The notes under the pieces: model-generated
The model's input: the letters and a program-made list of their open reading frames with translations, nothing else
The model's database searches: none
Told to the model about the DNA's origin: nothing
Shown here: positions 12,347 through 22,201 of the stretch, in pieces
Position numbering within the stretch: position 1 is the first letter of the stretch
How the letters are laid out: every line of letters starts with the position of its first letter
Made by a program: the position numbers and the translations under genes
Source: a virus
DNA length: 32,474 bases
IMG/VR virus record: IMGVR_UViG_3300022200_003705
Location: 1-32,474 of that record
Reading direction: 5' to 3' (one strand)

Positions 12347-12796
12347 TTAATTAGTGATAGTAGTGTAAGCAGTAGCTGCTGAAGTAGCCTTTACAATAAA
12401 AGGCTCTACTCCTCTAAGCCCAAGAGGCTCAGGAGTTAGGCTGCTTCCGTCCTTGATGGCTGACGTATTACCGTAGCTATCTACAATAACAATATCTCCC
12501 CCACTAGCCGCAACAGAAATCTGTCTTGCATTTCCCTTTGTAGTTTTTACAGTAGCACCTGTAAGCGCAACAGTAAATGGAGCATAAAGAATTAATTCAG
12601 TGTCAGAGTTCACGTAGTTTACTTTACGTAACTGATCGTTAGCTGCATCATATAAATAATCTCCTCCCTTTATATCTGCTAAGAAAGCAGTCCCTGTTCC
12701 GGTAACAATTTTATTTGTCGTGTTTGCGGTAACAGTTCCAGTAACTGTTCTAGATAATGGAAGTGTATCTGTAGATGTAAGTGTAATCTGTGGCAT
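12347..12796 (-). CDS. Small beta-rich virion/tail-associated protein
   Basis: 149 aa, Thr/Val/Ala rich and predicted all-beta. The section TVTANTTNKIVTGTGTAFLA, then GDYLYDA, then RKVNYVNSDTELILYAPF follows the pattern of short beta domains in phage baseplate and fibre proteins (VTGTGTxFxxxxxGDxI). It is the last gene of the late operon. A perfect -7 element (12815-12822) ends 18 bases before its ATG, so it may be expressed separately and strongly, as decoration or fibre-tip proteins often are. The assignment to the virion rests on fold pattern and location. Confidence 0.65.
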   Translation of the reverse strand: MPQITLTSTDTLPLSRTVTGTVTANTTNKIVTGTGTAFLADIKGGDYLYDAANDQLRKVNYVNSDTELILYAPFTVALTGATVKTTKGNARQISVAASGGDIVIVDSYGNTSAIKDGSSLTPEPLGLRGVEPFIVKATSAATAYTTITN

Positions 12797-12814
12797 ATTG
12801 CTTTAATGTTTTTG

Positions 12815-12822
12815 CAAAACTA
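12815..12822 (-). promoter_or_regulatory. Bacteroidetes -7 promoter element for the 149-aa gene
   Basis: Read on the minus strand, TAGTTTTG is a perfect TAnnTTTG match, ending 18 bases before the ATG at 12796 and lying in the 39-base gap after the giant gene's stop. No TTG at the -33 position is evident. Confidence 0.5.
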
Positions 12823-12835
12823 TATTTAGTTAGTT

Positions 12836-15800
12836 CTAGATATTTGTAAATTTATATTTCTTTCGTTCAGGAGTCGTGCTGTCTTCTGTAGACTTTGTGG
12901 GTTTAACTTTGCTAGACTCCTTTAGATATTTTTTAATCAGTCCCTTAATCTGCCTAGTCATAGGTAATTGAGTACCTATAGACGTTAATCCTAGATTAGT
13001 TGCATTTATAGCAAGCTCTACCATCGTAGCAAGTTCTGGATCTTCTGTTATGTTTTCTGTTTTTTCTAGTAACTTTATGTTTTCTAGTAAGAATTCTAAT
13101 TGAGGTAAGGACTCTTTAAGAGCAAGTTGACTAGTTGAGTAAGAATTTGAAAAGTCTAATGGCTTGTAGATATAAAACTGATCTTTTAATATTTCAGCTA
13201 TTAATTCTTTAGCCTCTTTGTCATCAGTATAGCGATACGCTAAGGATAGGCTAGTTATTGCAGATAGTCTTCCTATTTTACCGTACTTAGATAAACCTAA
13301 AAAGGATACTTGACCTACTAAATTAGTAGCCATAGCTTTTATATCAAATAATTCTTCGTACTCCTGTATTGCTTTTTCCTTGTCGTCATCGTCCCCAAAA
13401 GTTAATTGTTGAGCAATGTAGTATAGGGACATTCCATAAGAATAAGCCATAGCGTTAAATAATACTCCCGATGCATTCCTTAATTCTGCGGAATCCATAC
13501 TCTTACCTTCTGTAACAAAATCCTTTGCAATGAACTTCAGAGATGTAAACAATTCCCCTTGCTCTCTATATACGTAGTTCCCAAAGAATGATACCACCTT
13601 CCCAAAAACAGAGTCTGCCTTTATTGTAGCTTTACTGAACGGTACTTCCAAATACCTCCTTGTCCCAGCTTTAACTTTAGAGTCCTGAATACGCTCCACC
13701 ATTTCCTGTCCTACTTTTGCAGACTTTAGTAATGCGTCTTTATTTTCCTCCATATAAGTCTTATCATTCAAGTATAAATCCAAATTTAAATCTGAACCTG
13801 TCAACTTTTTAAATTCCGCCCTCATAGTAGGCAAGAAAAGCCCTACAGCACTGTAGTATTCTGGAGCAGACATAACTTGCCTTCCTAACTTAACATAGAA
13901 TATCTCTTTATCTAATCCCTCTCTAATATTCTGTCTTGTTTTCTCAGAATCTAATTTCTCTGCTACAGTTATATCAAAATCCTCTTTGATTTTATCGAGT
14001 GTTATCCAAGCCTTTTTATCAAATACATCTGTTATACCATTAATTGAACCTGTCTTTATTACCGATGTTAAAACTGCGGATGTAAATTCTACTACACTCC
14101 TTATTGGGTCAAACAGCGTCTTGGCATATCTAGCACCGAATAATGCATTAGCCAATTTCTTAACTGCAGTATCACCCGCTACCTCTGCTTGATAATTTAA
14201 TGAATCGTTAAAATCGTTCTTAATAGCTATGGCTACAGGACTATTCTCTGTCTGGTTTACAGCAGATGTTAGCAGGGCGTTAATAGCAGGTTGATTAATG
14301 CTGAAGCTGTAGTCTAATGCTACGTCCGATATATGGTCTACTACAATACTATTTAAGTCAAAAGAGAATACCCCTACAATAGGCAGTAATGACTCTGTTA
14401 ACTTCTCCTTACCTGCACTAGCAAGTGTATTTAGATTACCATACCCTGCAATTGGCGGGGTGGACGAGGCTCTCTTACTGCCGCCCTTCCTCTTAGTCGG
14501 TAAATACATTATTCTAGGGGTAAATTCAGACCCCCTACTTAGGTTAGCCGCTTCCTGGTAAGATGCCGAACTGTCAAACACCTCTCTTGCAGCATCATAC
14601 ATCTTTTTTTGGCTTTCGGATAAAACCTTTTCTGCATCTAAATTAGCTACATCTACATAGCCTAGCCTGCTGTCTACTAATTCAGAGTATATCTCTTCTA
14701 AAGCCTTTATCTCTTCTTTAGAATAATTTGCTAAAGCTTGTTTATCTTTAAATTTAGCCTTAGTTTCTTCATCCATGCCAACAGCATCCATGGCTTTTTC
14801 ATTCCCAAGCCATATACCAAATATATCTCTTGCGCCTACAGGTACTCCGTCAGCCTTTATACCTAGGCCAGCTTTAAATTGCTCCTGTATATAGTGAGCA
14901 ACTATACCCGCTTTATTAGAATCTTTTATAAACTGTTTTCTAGCAGGGATATTTAGTATAGAGGGCATACCTCCGATTATTTTTGAGTACGGCTCTATCA
15001 GATTATTAGCTAAATTTTGGGCTGCTTTTGTTAATGTAATCATAGGTTGATATACATTATTCCAAATAGCCTTATCTCTTATGTTTAATATATTTCTAAC
15101 TCTCTGCGAAGCAGTCTTTGTGCCTAATTTACTTACTAAGTCTTTTGTATTTGTCTCTTTAGTGTCTGCTGTTTTAATTGAATCTGCTGTTTCTTTTGCA
15201 GCTTTTGATTTATAGGCAGAATAAGACTTAAGGTCTGATATAGCTTTGTAAGGTATAGTGCCTAAAGAAATAGAGTCTAATATATCATTAGCCATAACAT
15301 ACCAAGATATATCATCAACAGCCTCTGCATCCAATAAAGATTGGACTACCCTTTTCTGGGCGGGGTCTGATGGCAGATTTACTTGTTTTTTGGCTTTATT
15401 GTACTTAGCTTTCTCCCCCTCCTTTATTTTCTCTACCTCTTGATCATACTTCTTTGCAGCTTCTGCTAGATCTTTTCTGAGTTCCTCTGCTTTAGTTTCA
15501 TCAATATCACCATTATCTAGGGCTTTCTTAATTGCATTACTTGCCTTTTTTAAATCCCCTTTTACTTTCTTAGCTACTTCAAACGAGTCAATTGTTTTTT
15601 TCTTGAAGTCAATTGCAGTATCCGCTTCCAATTCCTCAATTAGGTTTTGACTTACTTCTTCTTCTGTATAAGATAGTTCAGCTATAAGTCTCTGTCTCTC
15701 TAGTTCTGCGTTAAGCTCTTGTTGAAGGGTTTCTGCCTCAGCTCTTTTTTTAGTGTTGTTTGAAACCCTATCCTTAAAAGATTTTTTCTCTACTGTCTTT

Positions 15801-18800
15801 TCTTTAGCCTTTTCTACTTTAGCAATTACTTCATTGATATCGTTAATAGTTAACTTTGGTGCGGACTTTATTAATTCATCTGCAATAGCTGCTACCTCTT
15901 CTAATAAGGCCATATCAGTTATCCCCTTGAGGTTAATTCGTGAGAATGCCTTAGCCGCTTGACCTAAAGTAGATTTACCTTTTGCTCTAGCTGTATTTCT
16001 GACCTTCTTGGTAGTTTCTCGTACAGCCTTGTCTGTGCTGTACTTGTCCTCTATCTGCTTTGCTATTTCAGATAACTCCTCTAATGCAATATCTACTGAT
16101 TTTTGGGTGTTAGACTTCCTTACTTGATTAAGGATTGTATTGACCTTAGCTGTTGGTATATCCTTAACTCCGTTTTCCCTTAAGCCCTTAATCAAAGAGT
16201 TAGCAAATCCTACAAGCAAATCTTTCTGCTCTTTTAGGGATTTACTCTTTTCCTTAGCCTCCTTTAATTTATCTTTGTAAGATTCTGTAACAGCTTTTAT
16301 CTTAGCTGCTGACTTCTCTTTCATTGCCTCGGTATACTCTACAAAGCCTTGCTTGTTTCTTTCTTTCTCTGTTAAGCCTTGTGTTTCTGAGGTTACCGTT
16401 TTAGCAGCTACTTTTTCTTGACCTTCTTGGGCAGTGACTTCAGGTTCTTTTTGTTTAATTCCTCTAGATATCTTTTTAACTATTGGTAACTCTCTTTGTT
16501 CTTTTACTTTGTTTGCAATGTTCTCTATTTCAGATATTTTAGATTCAACACCATTTATATCATTGTTTAGTAAATCAACAACCAAGTCTCTTGCTAATCT
16601 TTGTTCTTCGGTGTAAGTATCTATAGCTTTATATTCGTTTAAGGTTTTTGTTAATATATCGTTATAAAACCTTTTTGCATAGTTCCAACCGTCTATAGCG
16701 TTTGTAAATCTCAAGTTTGATTTAGAAAATTCATCAAGAGTTTTTATATCATTTGGTATGTCCTCAAATCCTTCTTTGCTTTTGGCTACCCATTCTTTTA
16801 TCTTTTCTATTTTCTCTAAAATATATTTAGAATCTGGATTTTTACCTCTGCTAGACAACTCTCTTAATATATCTCCAGCATTCTCTACTTTTTCTCTAAA
16901 AAAATTAGCTTCTCCCCATTTGTCTTTCTCTTTTCCAACAGTTATTTCTGCTGTTAGGTCTTGCTGAGAAAAGGCAGTGCCAAAATTTATTTCTTCTTCT
17001 TTGACGCTTTCTTCGGCAGTGACTTTAGTTTCTGCTTGGGGTTTTCCTTCCGCCATTTTTTCGCCAACTTGGGCTTCTGGCTGTACAGGTACTTCACTTG
17101 TTGTTTGCTCTTGAACGGCATTCTGTTGTGGTTTTAAAGACTCTAGTACAAATTTCTTAAACTCTATTTCTGTTACACCAGATGCTTTTACCTTTTCGTA
17201 TTGAAATGCGATAGCATCCTTTAATGACATCCCAGTCTTATATGCAGCTCTAACACCCTTTAGGGCTAAATTAGCTGCTGTATAACCTAGAACAGTAACT
17301 ACGTCATTAGCTTGTCCTCTGAGTGCAGTAAAGCTAGTTCTTTCGATAGCCTTATCAAGAGCGGCTAAAATCCTATCTTCAGATTCTTTTCTAGTGTCTT
17401 CAATAAGCTTCTCGGCCTCAGATAAATTCTTATTATCCGCCATTGTCTGCTTCCTCTTAAACTGAGAAATAGCTGTTTTACGTTCTTCCGTATCTCTAGT
17501 AATACCAATTAACTTCCCGTCAGCTCTCATTTTAGATACTGAAAAAGTTCCGTCTGGTTTTCTAGTTACTTGGTATATGTTTCCTTTTACTAAAACAAGA
17601 TCTTTATCTTTTGATTTACCTACTGCTTCATCTTCTACAGCCTTTACAAAGTCTGCTGTTTCCTTTTCTATATTCGCTATTTCAGCTTCCAACTCTTTCT
17701 CTATAGATTCAGCGGTATCTTCTTGTATATCTGGCTTATCTTTTGTTGGAAATGTTGGGGTAGGGACGGTTAGTACGGGTGGCTTTGGTCTGCCAATAAA
17801 CTTTCGCTTTTTTGGCTCCGGTTCTTGTTCTTTTTCTTTAAACTCTCCTACTGAATTATCCTTAGCTATTTGTTCTGCGGAATCTCCAGTATATCTCTTT
17901 GTAGTGCCGTATACTTTGTCCCCTACCTTAAGTGGCTTTTTTCTATTGTTTTGTAAATTCTCAATATTATCCTTGGTAACCACTATTCCACCAATTACCT
18001 CTTTACCTTTAACTACCCTACTACCGTCCTTTTTAACTGTGTCTCCTACTTTAAGTGGGACTTGTCTGTCGCTTTGTAGTTCATTAATATTATCCTCGGT
18101 AACTTCTATTACCTCTTTAGCCTTTACTACTCTGCTACCATCTTTCTTTTGTTCTATAGATATAATCTCATAGTTCTTACCTCCATCAGATACCACTCCC
18201 TGCTCTAATACTTCTGGAGCTTGAGTTGTTTTTTCTTCAAATGCAATTTCATCCTCAAGTGCTAATAACTCTTCGTCAGATATTTCAAGATCATCTAGGC
18301 TGATAACATCTGTATCGCTTTGTACAATAGGTTTTTTTGCAGCCCCCTCTAACTTTTTAGCCCTTTTATCCTCTAAATCGCTGATGGCCTTATCTTTTTC
18401 CGCCCTTAACTCAGCTACTCTTTTACTTTCTTCTCCATACTTATTGATCGCCTTATCAATAGCATTGTCAAATGTTTCGGTAGCCTTTTGTACACGAGAA
18501 TCAAACAGGTTGTTAACCTTATCGGCATCTGTCTTTACTTCTTGTGTGTCTCCGTATTGCTCTACTGTTGTAGTTTCTTTTGCCTTGCGCTCTTCAGCCT
18601 TTTGTCTTATCTGTTCCTCTAAGGCTTTTATCTCTTCGTCTATCTGTTCCTTAGCAACGCCTTTTTTATTCTTGGCTTCTTCTCTAAGTTCTGTTAGTCT
18701 TATTGCGGGGTCTAGTACTTCCGCAGACTCTTCTTCCGTGAAGTTACTTGGTATTTCAGAAACAGCCTCTGTAGACTTAGCTACTTTATTTAGGAATGCC

Positions 18801-20737
18801 TCTGCATCTTCTTGCTTAACTACTCCCTTTTTAACAAATTGAGTTATTACTTCTTTTGCTCCATCAGGGTCTTTACTGGCTTTAAGAATCATTTGATTCT
18901 CAATCTGCTTTCTCTTGTTTAAACTTACTATAGCCGGAATTGTACCAGAAGCCACAGTGGTAGTTGCAACAGTATTAATTACTTCACCTAATTCAGGAAC
19001 GTAAACTTCTACATCTTCATTTTCAAGGGCTATAGCTCCTGTTTGAACAGTCTTTCCTGCCAGTACTAGAAGCTCTTCTAGGTTCTCTTTACCAATTATC
19101 TCCCCTATACTTTTCAGTGCTTCTTTTGCAGCAAAACTTCTACCCTTAGAAAGGTTAGCTGCGAATACCTTAAGTGCTATATCTTTAACTTCTTTTGAGA
19201 AGATTTGATTATCAGGCATTATAAGCTCTGTAGTACCTTCCAGGAACGACATGAATTGCGTGTAAGCAAAAGCATCCCCACCACTAAGACCCATTTCCTT
19301 AGCATCTCTACGATTACTTTCTAACGAAGCAGCATAGCCACCAGCAACAGTATAAACATTCTTAGAAGAAGTTACTATAGCATCTTTAGCGAATGATGTT
19401 AATAATTTACCCTCAGTAGAAGCTATAGCAGTTCTTCCTGCGTATACGTTGCCTAAAGCTAGGGCAGCTATTATACCAACCTGATCCGAAGCACCTAAAA
19501 AAGCACCGCCTAAATCATACTCTCCAGTTTGTTCATTATAGAACTGTCTCTCACTTACAAGTAGTGGATTCTTATATGTCTTGTCTGCATAGTCTAATAT
19601 TCTATCAGATATAGTGTATAAATCCCCTCTGCCTGTAAAATCTTCAAAGCTGGAGGCAATAGTAGCTGGGAGAGTTATTAAGTCTATAGCTACATTATTT
19701 AAACTATTCAAAGCTCTAGAAGCAATATCTTGCGAAAAATTACCAGCTCCACCTTTATTTAACTCGTCTATTACTTCTTGGTCGCTTCTTATCTTATCTA
19801 TAATAGGCTTATTCTCTGTTTGAAGATTTGTAAATTTTGCGTAGTCGTTTACAAAATCCGTCTTCTTCTTCTCAGCTGCTACATACCCTTCAAAATCTGT
19901 AGGCTTATCCATGTTCTCTAACTCAGATACCCCGTTAGCAATCTTATTCCTTAGGTACTCAGACTGAATAAGAAAAGCCTCTTCATTATCTATTGGTTTA
20001 GTTTTCTGTAATTGTGTAGAGAATTGCCCTTGTCTATATCTTGCTAATCTTTCGGGGTCATTAAGTAATTCAAATCTCATTTTTTGATTAAAGCCTTGGT
20101 CTCCTATCATCATAGGAAATGCTTTATCAATAATGCTGTTTAATTCTTTATCTACATCTGTCTCCCATTTTTGCATTGGAGGCTGTTCAGCAACAGCAGC
20201 GTCAAATTTTGCCTGTTCGTTTGCTAAAAGTGCTTTTTGAGCTTTTTCTAAATCCTCTTTAGGGATCTTATCTTCTTTCGGTATCTCTTGTAGTTTTCTT
20301 CTTACTACTCCCTCAAAACTAGAATCATCTTTTACTTTTACAAACCCAGCTTCTTCCTCAGACCTTCTTACATCTAAAGGTTCGAGTGGGGGTGCTTCTT
20401 CGTCTTTTTGTATTGGCTTAAATTCAGGTTTAGTAGATAATATATCTTGTACTAATTTATCTATTGCTAATTCCTGATCTGTTTTATTTACATCTTCTCC
20501 ACTCTTTACAGAAGGCTCCGATGATACCTGTTGAGATGAAGTGCTTGTAGGCTGCTCTTGTGGCTCTTGCGAGCCGTTGGTAAAATTTTCAGGTTCGCCC
20601 TCCTCGCTTGCAAATTTTTCAAAGTATTGAGAAGCCATGCTTTTTATTTCGTCAGCAGAGTACCCTGCCTCTTGCATTTTAGCCGCATTACTATTAAGTT
20701 GTTCTACCTGTTCTGGTGTTAATTTTTTCTCTTTCAT
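12836..20737 (-). CDS. Giant internal/ejection-type virion protein (2633 aa)
   Basis: 2633 aa, by far the largest gene here. Residues 1-150 are low-complexity and disordered (PQEQPTSTSSQQ). Hydrophobic segments occur near 420-440 (VGIIAALALGNVYAG) and 587-602 (TVATTTVASGTIPAI). About 640-1800 is Lys/Glu/Ala-rich, helical and coiled-coil, interrupted by a tandem 38/41-residue repeat at 864-942. From about 1800 to the end the chain looks globular and helical, with further hydrophobic stretches near 2420-2482 (FNAMAYSYGMSLYYIAQQ). This architecture resembles giant 'polyvalent' phage proteins that are packaged and injected with DNA, and the gene position corresponds to T7 gp16 or P22 gp16. No transglycosylase, protease or RNA polymerase motif was recognised. 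It follows the 484-aa gene with one base between. Confidence 0.75.
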   Translation of the reverse strand: MKEKKLTPEQVEQLNSNAAKMQEAGYSADEIKSMASQYFEKFASEEGEPENFTNGSQEPQEQPTSTSSQQVSSEPSVKSGEDVNKTDQELAIDKLVQDILSTKPEFKPIQKDEEAPPLEPLDVRRSEEEAGFVKVKDDSSFEGVVRRKLQEIPKEDKIPKEDLEKAQKALLANEQAKFDAAVAEQPPMQKWETDVDKELNSIIDKAFPMMIGDQGFNQKMRFELLNDPERLARYRQGQFSTQLQKTKPIDNEEAFLIQSEYLRNKIANGVSELENMDKPTDFEGYVAAEKKKTDFVNDYAKFTNLQTENKPIIDKIRSDQEVIDELNKGGAGNFSQDIASRALNSLNNVAIDLITLPATIASSFEDFTGRGDLYTISDRILDYADKTYKNPLLVSERQFYNEQTGEYDLGGAFLGASDQVGIIAALALGNVYAGRTAIASTEGKLLTSFAKDAIVTSSKNVYTVAGGYAASLESNRRDAKEMGLSGGDAFAYTQFMSFLEGTTELIMPDNQIFSKEVKDIALKVFAANLSKGRSFAAKEALKSIGEIIGKENLEELLVLAGKTVQTGAIALENEDVEVYVPELGEVINTVATTTVASGTIPAIVSLNKRKQIENQMILKASKDPDGAKEVITQFVKKGVVKQEDAEAFLNKVAKSTEAVSEIPSNFTEEESAEVLDPAIRLTELREEAKNKKGVAKEQIDEEIKALEEQIRQKAEERKAKETTTVEQYGDTQEVKTDADKVNNLFDSRVQKATETFDNAIDKAINKYGEESKRVAELRAEKDKAISDLEDKRAKKLEGAAKKPIVQSDTDVISLDDLEISDEELLALEDEIAFEEKTTQAPEVLEQGVVSDGGKNYEIISIEQKKDGSRVVKAKEVIEVTEDNINELQSDRQVPLKVGDTVKKDGSRVVKGKEVIGGIVVTKDNIENLQNNRKKPLKVGDKVYGTTKRYTGDSAEQIAKDNSVGEFKEKEQEPEPKKRKFIGRPKPPVLTVPTPTFPTKDKPDIQEDTAESIEKELEAEIANIEKETADFVKAVEDEAVGKSKDKDLVLVKGNIYQVTRKPDGTFSVSKMRADGKLIGITRDTEERKTAISQFKRKQTMADNKNLSEAEKLIEDTRKESEDRILAALDKAIERTSFTALRGQANDVVTVLGYTAANLALKGVRAAYKTGMSLKDAIAFQYEKVKASGVTEIEFKKFVLESLKPQQNAVQEQTTSEVPVQPEAQVGEKMAEGKPQAETKVTAEESVKEEEINFGTAFSQQDLTAEITVGKEKDKWGEANFFREKVENAGDILRELSSRGKNPDSKYILEKIEKIKEWVAKSKEGFEDIPNDIKTLDEFSKSNLRFTNAIDGWNYAKRFYNDILTKTLNEYKAIDTYTEEQRLARDLVVDLLNNDINGVESKISEIENIANKVKEQRELPIVKKISRGIKQKEPEVTAQEGQEKVAAKTVTSETQGLTEKERNKQGFVEYTEAMKEKSAAKIKAVTESYKDKLKEAKEKSKSLKEQKDLLVGFANSLIKGLRENGVKDIPTAKVNTILNQVRKSNTQKSVDIALEELSEIAKQIEDKYSTDKAVRETTKKVRNTARAKGKSTLGQAAKAFSRINLKGITDMALLEEVAAIADELIKSAPKLTINDINEVIAKVEKAKEKTVEKKSFKDRVSNNTKKRAEAETLQQELNAELERQRLIAELSYTEEEVSQNLIEELEADTAIDFKKKTIDSFEVAKKVKGDLKKASNAIKKALDNGDIDETKAEELRKDLAEAAKKYDQEVEKIKEGEKAKYNKAKKQVNLPSDPAQKRVVQSLLDAEAVDDISWYVMANDILDSISLGTIPYKAISDLKSYSAYKSKAAKETADSIKTADTKETNTKDLVSKLGTKTASQRVRNILNIRDKAIWNNVYQPMITLTKAAQNLANNLIEPYSKIIGGMPSILNIPARKQFIKDSNKAGIVAHYIQEQFKAGLGIKADGVPVGARDIFGIWLGNEKAMDAVGMDEETKAKFKDKQALANYSKEEIKALEEIYSELVDSRLGYVDVANLDAEKVLSESQKKMYDAAREVFDSSASYQEAANLSRGSEFTPRIMYLPTKRKGGSKRASSTPPIAGYGNLNTLASAGKEKLTESLLPIVGVFSFDLNSIVVDHISDVALDYSFSINQPAINALLTSAVNQTENSPVAIAIKNDFNDSLNYQAEVAGDTAVKKLANALFGARYAKTLFDPIRSVVEFTSAVLTSVIKTGSINGITDVFDKKAWITLDKIKEDFDITVAEKLDSEKTRQNIREGLDKEIFYVKLGRQVMSAPEYYSAVGLFLPTMRAEFKKLTGSDLNLDLYLNDKTYMEENKDALLKSAKVGQEMVERIQDSKVKAGTRRYLEVPFSKATIKADSVFGKVVSFFGNYVYREQGELFTSLKFIAKDFVTEGKSMDSAELRNASGVLFNAMAYSYGMSLYYIAQQLTFGDDDDKEKAIQEYEELFDIKAMATNLVGQVSFLGLSKYGKIGRLSAITSLSLAYRYTDDKEAKELIAEILKDQFYIYKPLDFSNSYSTSQLALKESLPQLEFLLENIKLLEKTENITEDPELATMVELAINATNLGLTSIGTQLPMTRQIKGLIKKYLKESSKVKPTKSTEDSTTPERKKYKFTNI
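17912..18148 (-). repeat. Tandem 38/41-residue repeat inside the giant virion protein
   Basis: Unit 1 (18148 to 18035) encodes residues 864-901; unit 2 (18034 to 17912) encodes 902-942. Both begin KKDGSRVVK, pass through KEVI and DNI..LQ, and end PLKVGD.V; unit 2 has a three-residue insertion. Nucleotides are also similar, so the duplication is not ancient. The closing GD.V resembles small SH3/KOW-like barrels. Confidence 0.85.
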
Positions 20738-20738
20738 T

Positions 20739-22193
20739 TTACTCTATTACTACATTTGCGTTTTCGTCAAACTTAATAGCAGGTTTTGCTGCATCTTGTA
20801 TTTTAAAATCTACTTTATAAAACTCTTGTAAATCTTTTGACTGTGTAGGGGTAACTGGTATATATTTAACTCTACCGCCTTTAGTAGATGTTGATGTAGT
20901 AGTCTTACCACCTTCCTCATCTGCTTTTCCAGATGAAGTAGACTTAGACTCAGTTACTGCTTCTTGCATAATTAATACACCCTTACCAGAATCATCTAAT
21001 ATCACAGATAATGGCTTTCCTGTAACAACATTTCCATCTTGGTCAGCAACTTGATATTCTGGAAGCCCCTTACCTGCTTTATTAGCACTTATTCTAAATC
21101 TGTTTGAATTTTCTGTATTAAGTCCTATGTCTTGTATAGCTTTTGAAAAATCGTCAGCAGTAGTCTCAGACGGTTTACCACCTATAATGTTTAATCCTGT
21201 AACATCTGTACTGCTTGGTGCATTTTGAGGACTTGTAGTACTTTGTTTATAATCTTGTTCAGGTAAATCTAAGCCCGCTGTAGGGTTTTTTATGTCAAAT
21301 TTAGAACTGCTTACACTATAGCCCTCTGTTTTATCTTTTGCAGCTTGTGTAGCTGCTGCTTTTTCTCTTGCTGCTGCTTGTGTATCAATTATCGAATCTT
21401 GTTTTGTCTGGCTTTCTGGTAATAGGTTTGTGATGTACTGCCTCTTCCAATCGTTAAAACCCTTTCCTCCTGCAAGTCCTCTAGAATTAAGATCTGCGTA
21501 CGTAGATGCGAATCCTAGACCTCCCATGTTTTCTATCGCATTTGATAGATCCTTAAATTCTGTGGGGGATAATTTAGAAATTGTCTGCTTAGTCAACATA
21601 CCGTAGTTTGAACCAAATAGCTTTACCTGCTCATCTGCCCCAAGCTTGTTATAGTCAGTAACAAATTTTAACATAGCTTCGTCATCCAACTTAACAGCAG
21701 CAGTCATGTTACCAAATTTGGGGGCTGCGCTATATAAATCGTCTACTGTTAAATCTGGGTTTAATATGGTATTTCTGTAATCTTGTTTTCTATTAACCCA
21801 ATTACCATTCTCGTCTTGCTCTATAATCTGACCTTCTGATGCAGCAGCAGTAATAGCATTCTTGTAATCATTCTGAACCTTAGCACCATACCCTGCAACA
21901 CCTCTAGCCTCAGCTAAAAAGTCGTAGTTGTATGGATCAATCTCTCCGTTTCTTACTCTCTCTATAAGTTCATCTCTTTTAGCTTGAACATCTGCTTGAA
22001 TATTCTTAGGAAGACCAAGAGCATTTATTTTTGCTAAGTCTTCCGCTAATTTCTTCTGCTCGTCATTCTTTGCTTTAGACTCTAGGTAATTTCTTTGATT
22101 CTGAGCTAAAGCAGCTTGATCGCCTAAAGTATTTGTTATAGGACTGTATTTGGCTGTCCCGCCTATCTGTGCTACACTTGCTAATTCTGCCAT
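20739..22193 (-). CDS. Internal/cargo-type virion protein (484 aa)
   Basis: 484 aa. Helical N-terminal half with few hydrophobics (KNDEQKKLAEDLAKINALGL, then KRDELIERVRNGEIDPYNYD). The middle (about 265-340) is Ala/Ser/Thr/Gln-rich and probably disordered; a small beta-like unit (NRFRISANKAGKGLPEYQV) follows, then a Ser/Thr/Lys tail. It lies between a glycine-rich 262-aa protein and the 2633-aa giant, with eight bases and one base to its neighbours. By order it matches the medium member of the three ejected proteins in T7 (gp14-15-16) and P22 (gp20-7-16 set). No enzyme motif. Its role in the ejected complex is inferred from context. Confidence 0.7.
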   Translation of the reverse strand: MAELASVAQIGGTAKYSPITNTLGDQAALAQNQRNYLESKAKNDEQKKLAEDLAKINALGLPKNIQADVQAKRDELIERVRNGEIDPYNYDFLAEARGVAGYGAKVQNDYKNAITAAASEGQIIEQDENGNWVNRKQDYRNTILNPDLTVDDLYSAAPKFGNMTAAVKLDDEAMLKFVTDYNKLGADEQVKLFGSNYGMLTKQTISKLSPTEFKDLSNAIENMGGLGFASTYADLNSRGLAGGKGFNDWKRQYITNLLPESQTKQDSIIDTQAAAREKAAATQAAKDKTEGYSVSSSKFDIKNPTAGLDLPEQDYKQSTTSPQNAPSSTDVTGLNIIGGKPSETTADDFSKAIQDIGLNTENSNRFRISANKAGKGLPEYQVADQDGNVVTGKPLSVILDDSGKGVLIMQEAVTESKSTSSGKADEEGGKTTTSTSTKGGRVKYIPVTPTQSKDLQEFYKVDFKIQDAAKPAIKFDENANVVIE

Positions 22194-22201
22194 AATATTA
22201 T

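Noticed and set aside
17577-18173. 198-aa plus-strand open frame inside the giant virion gene
   Set aside because: Ser/Leu/Phe-rich mirror of the Lys/Glu-rich coding strand; no start context and no neighbours on that strand.
12836-20737. Virion RNA polymerase in the giant protein
   Set aside because: Late-operon position and size invite comparison with N4 or crAss-like enzymes, but no DxDGD-type or T7-like polymerase catalytic motif could be found by eye.
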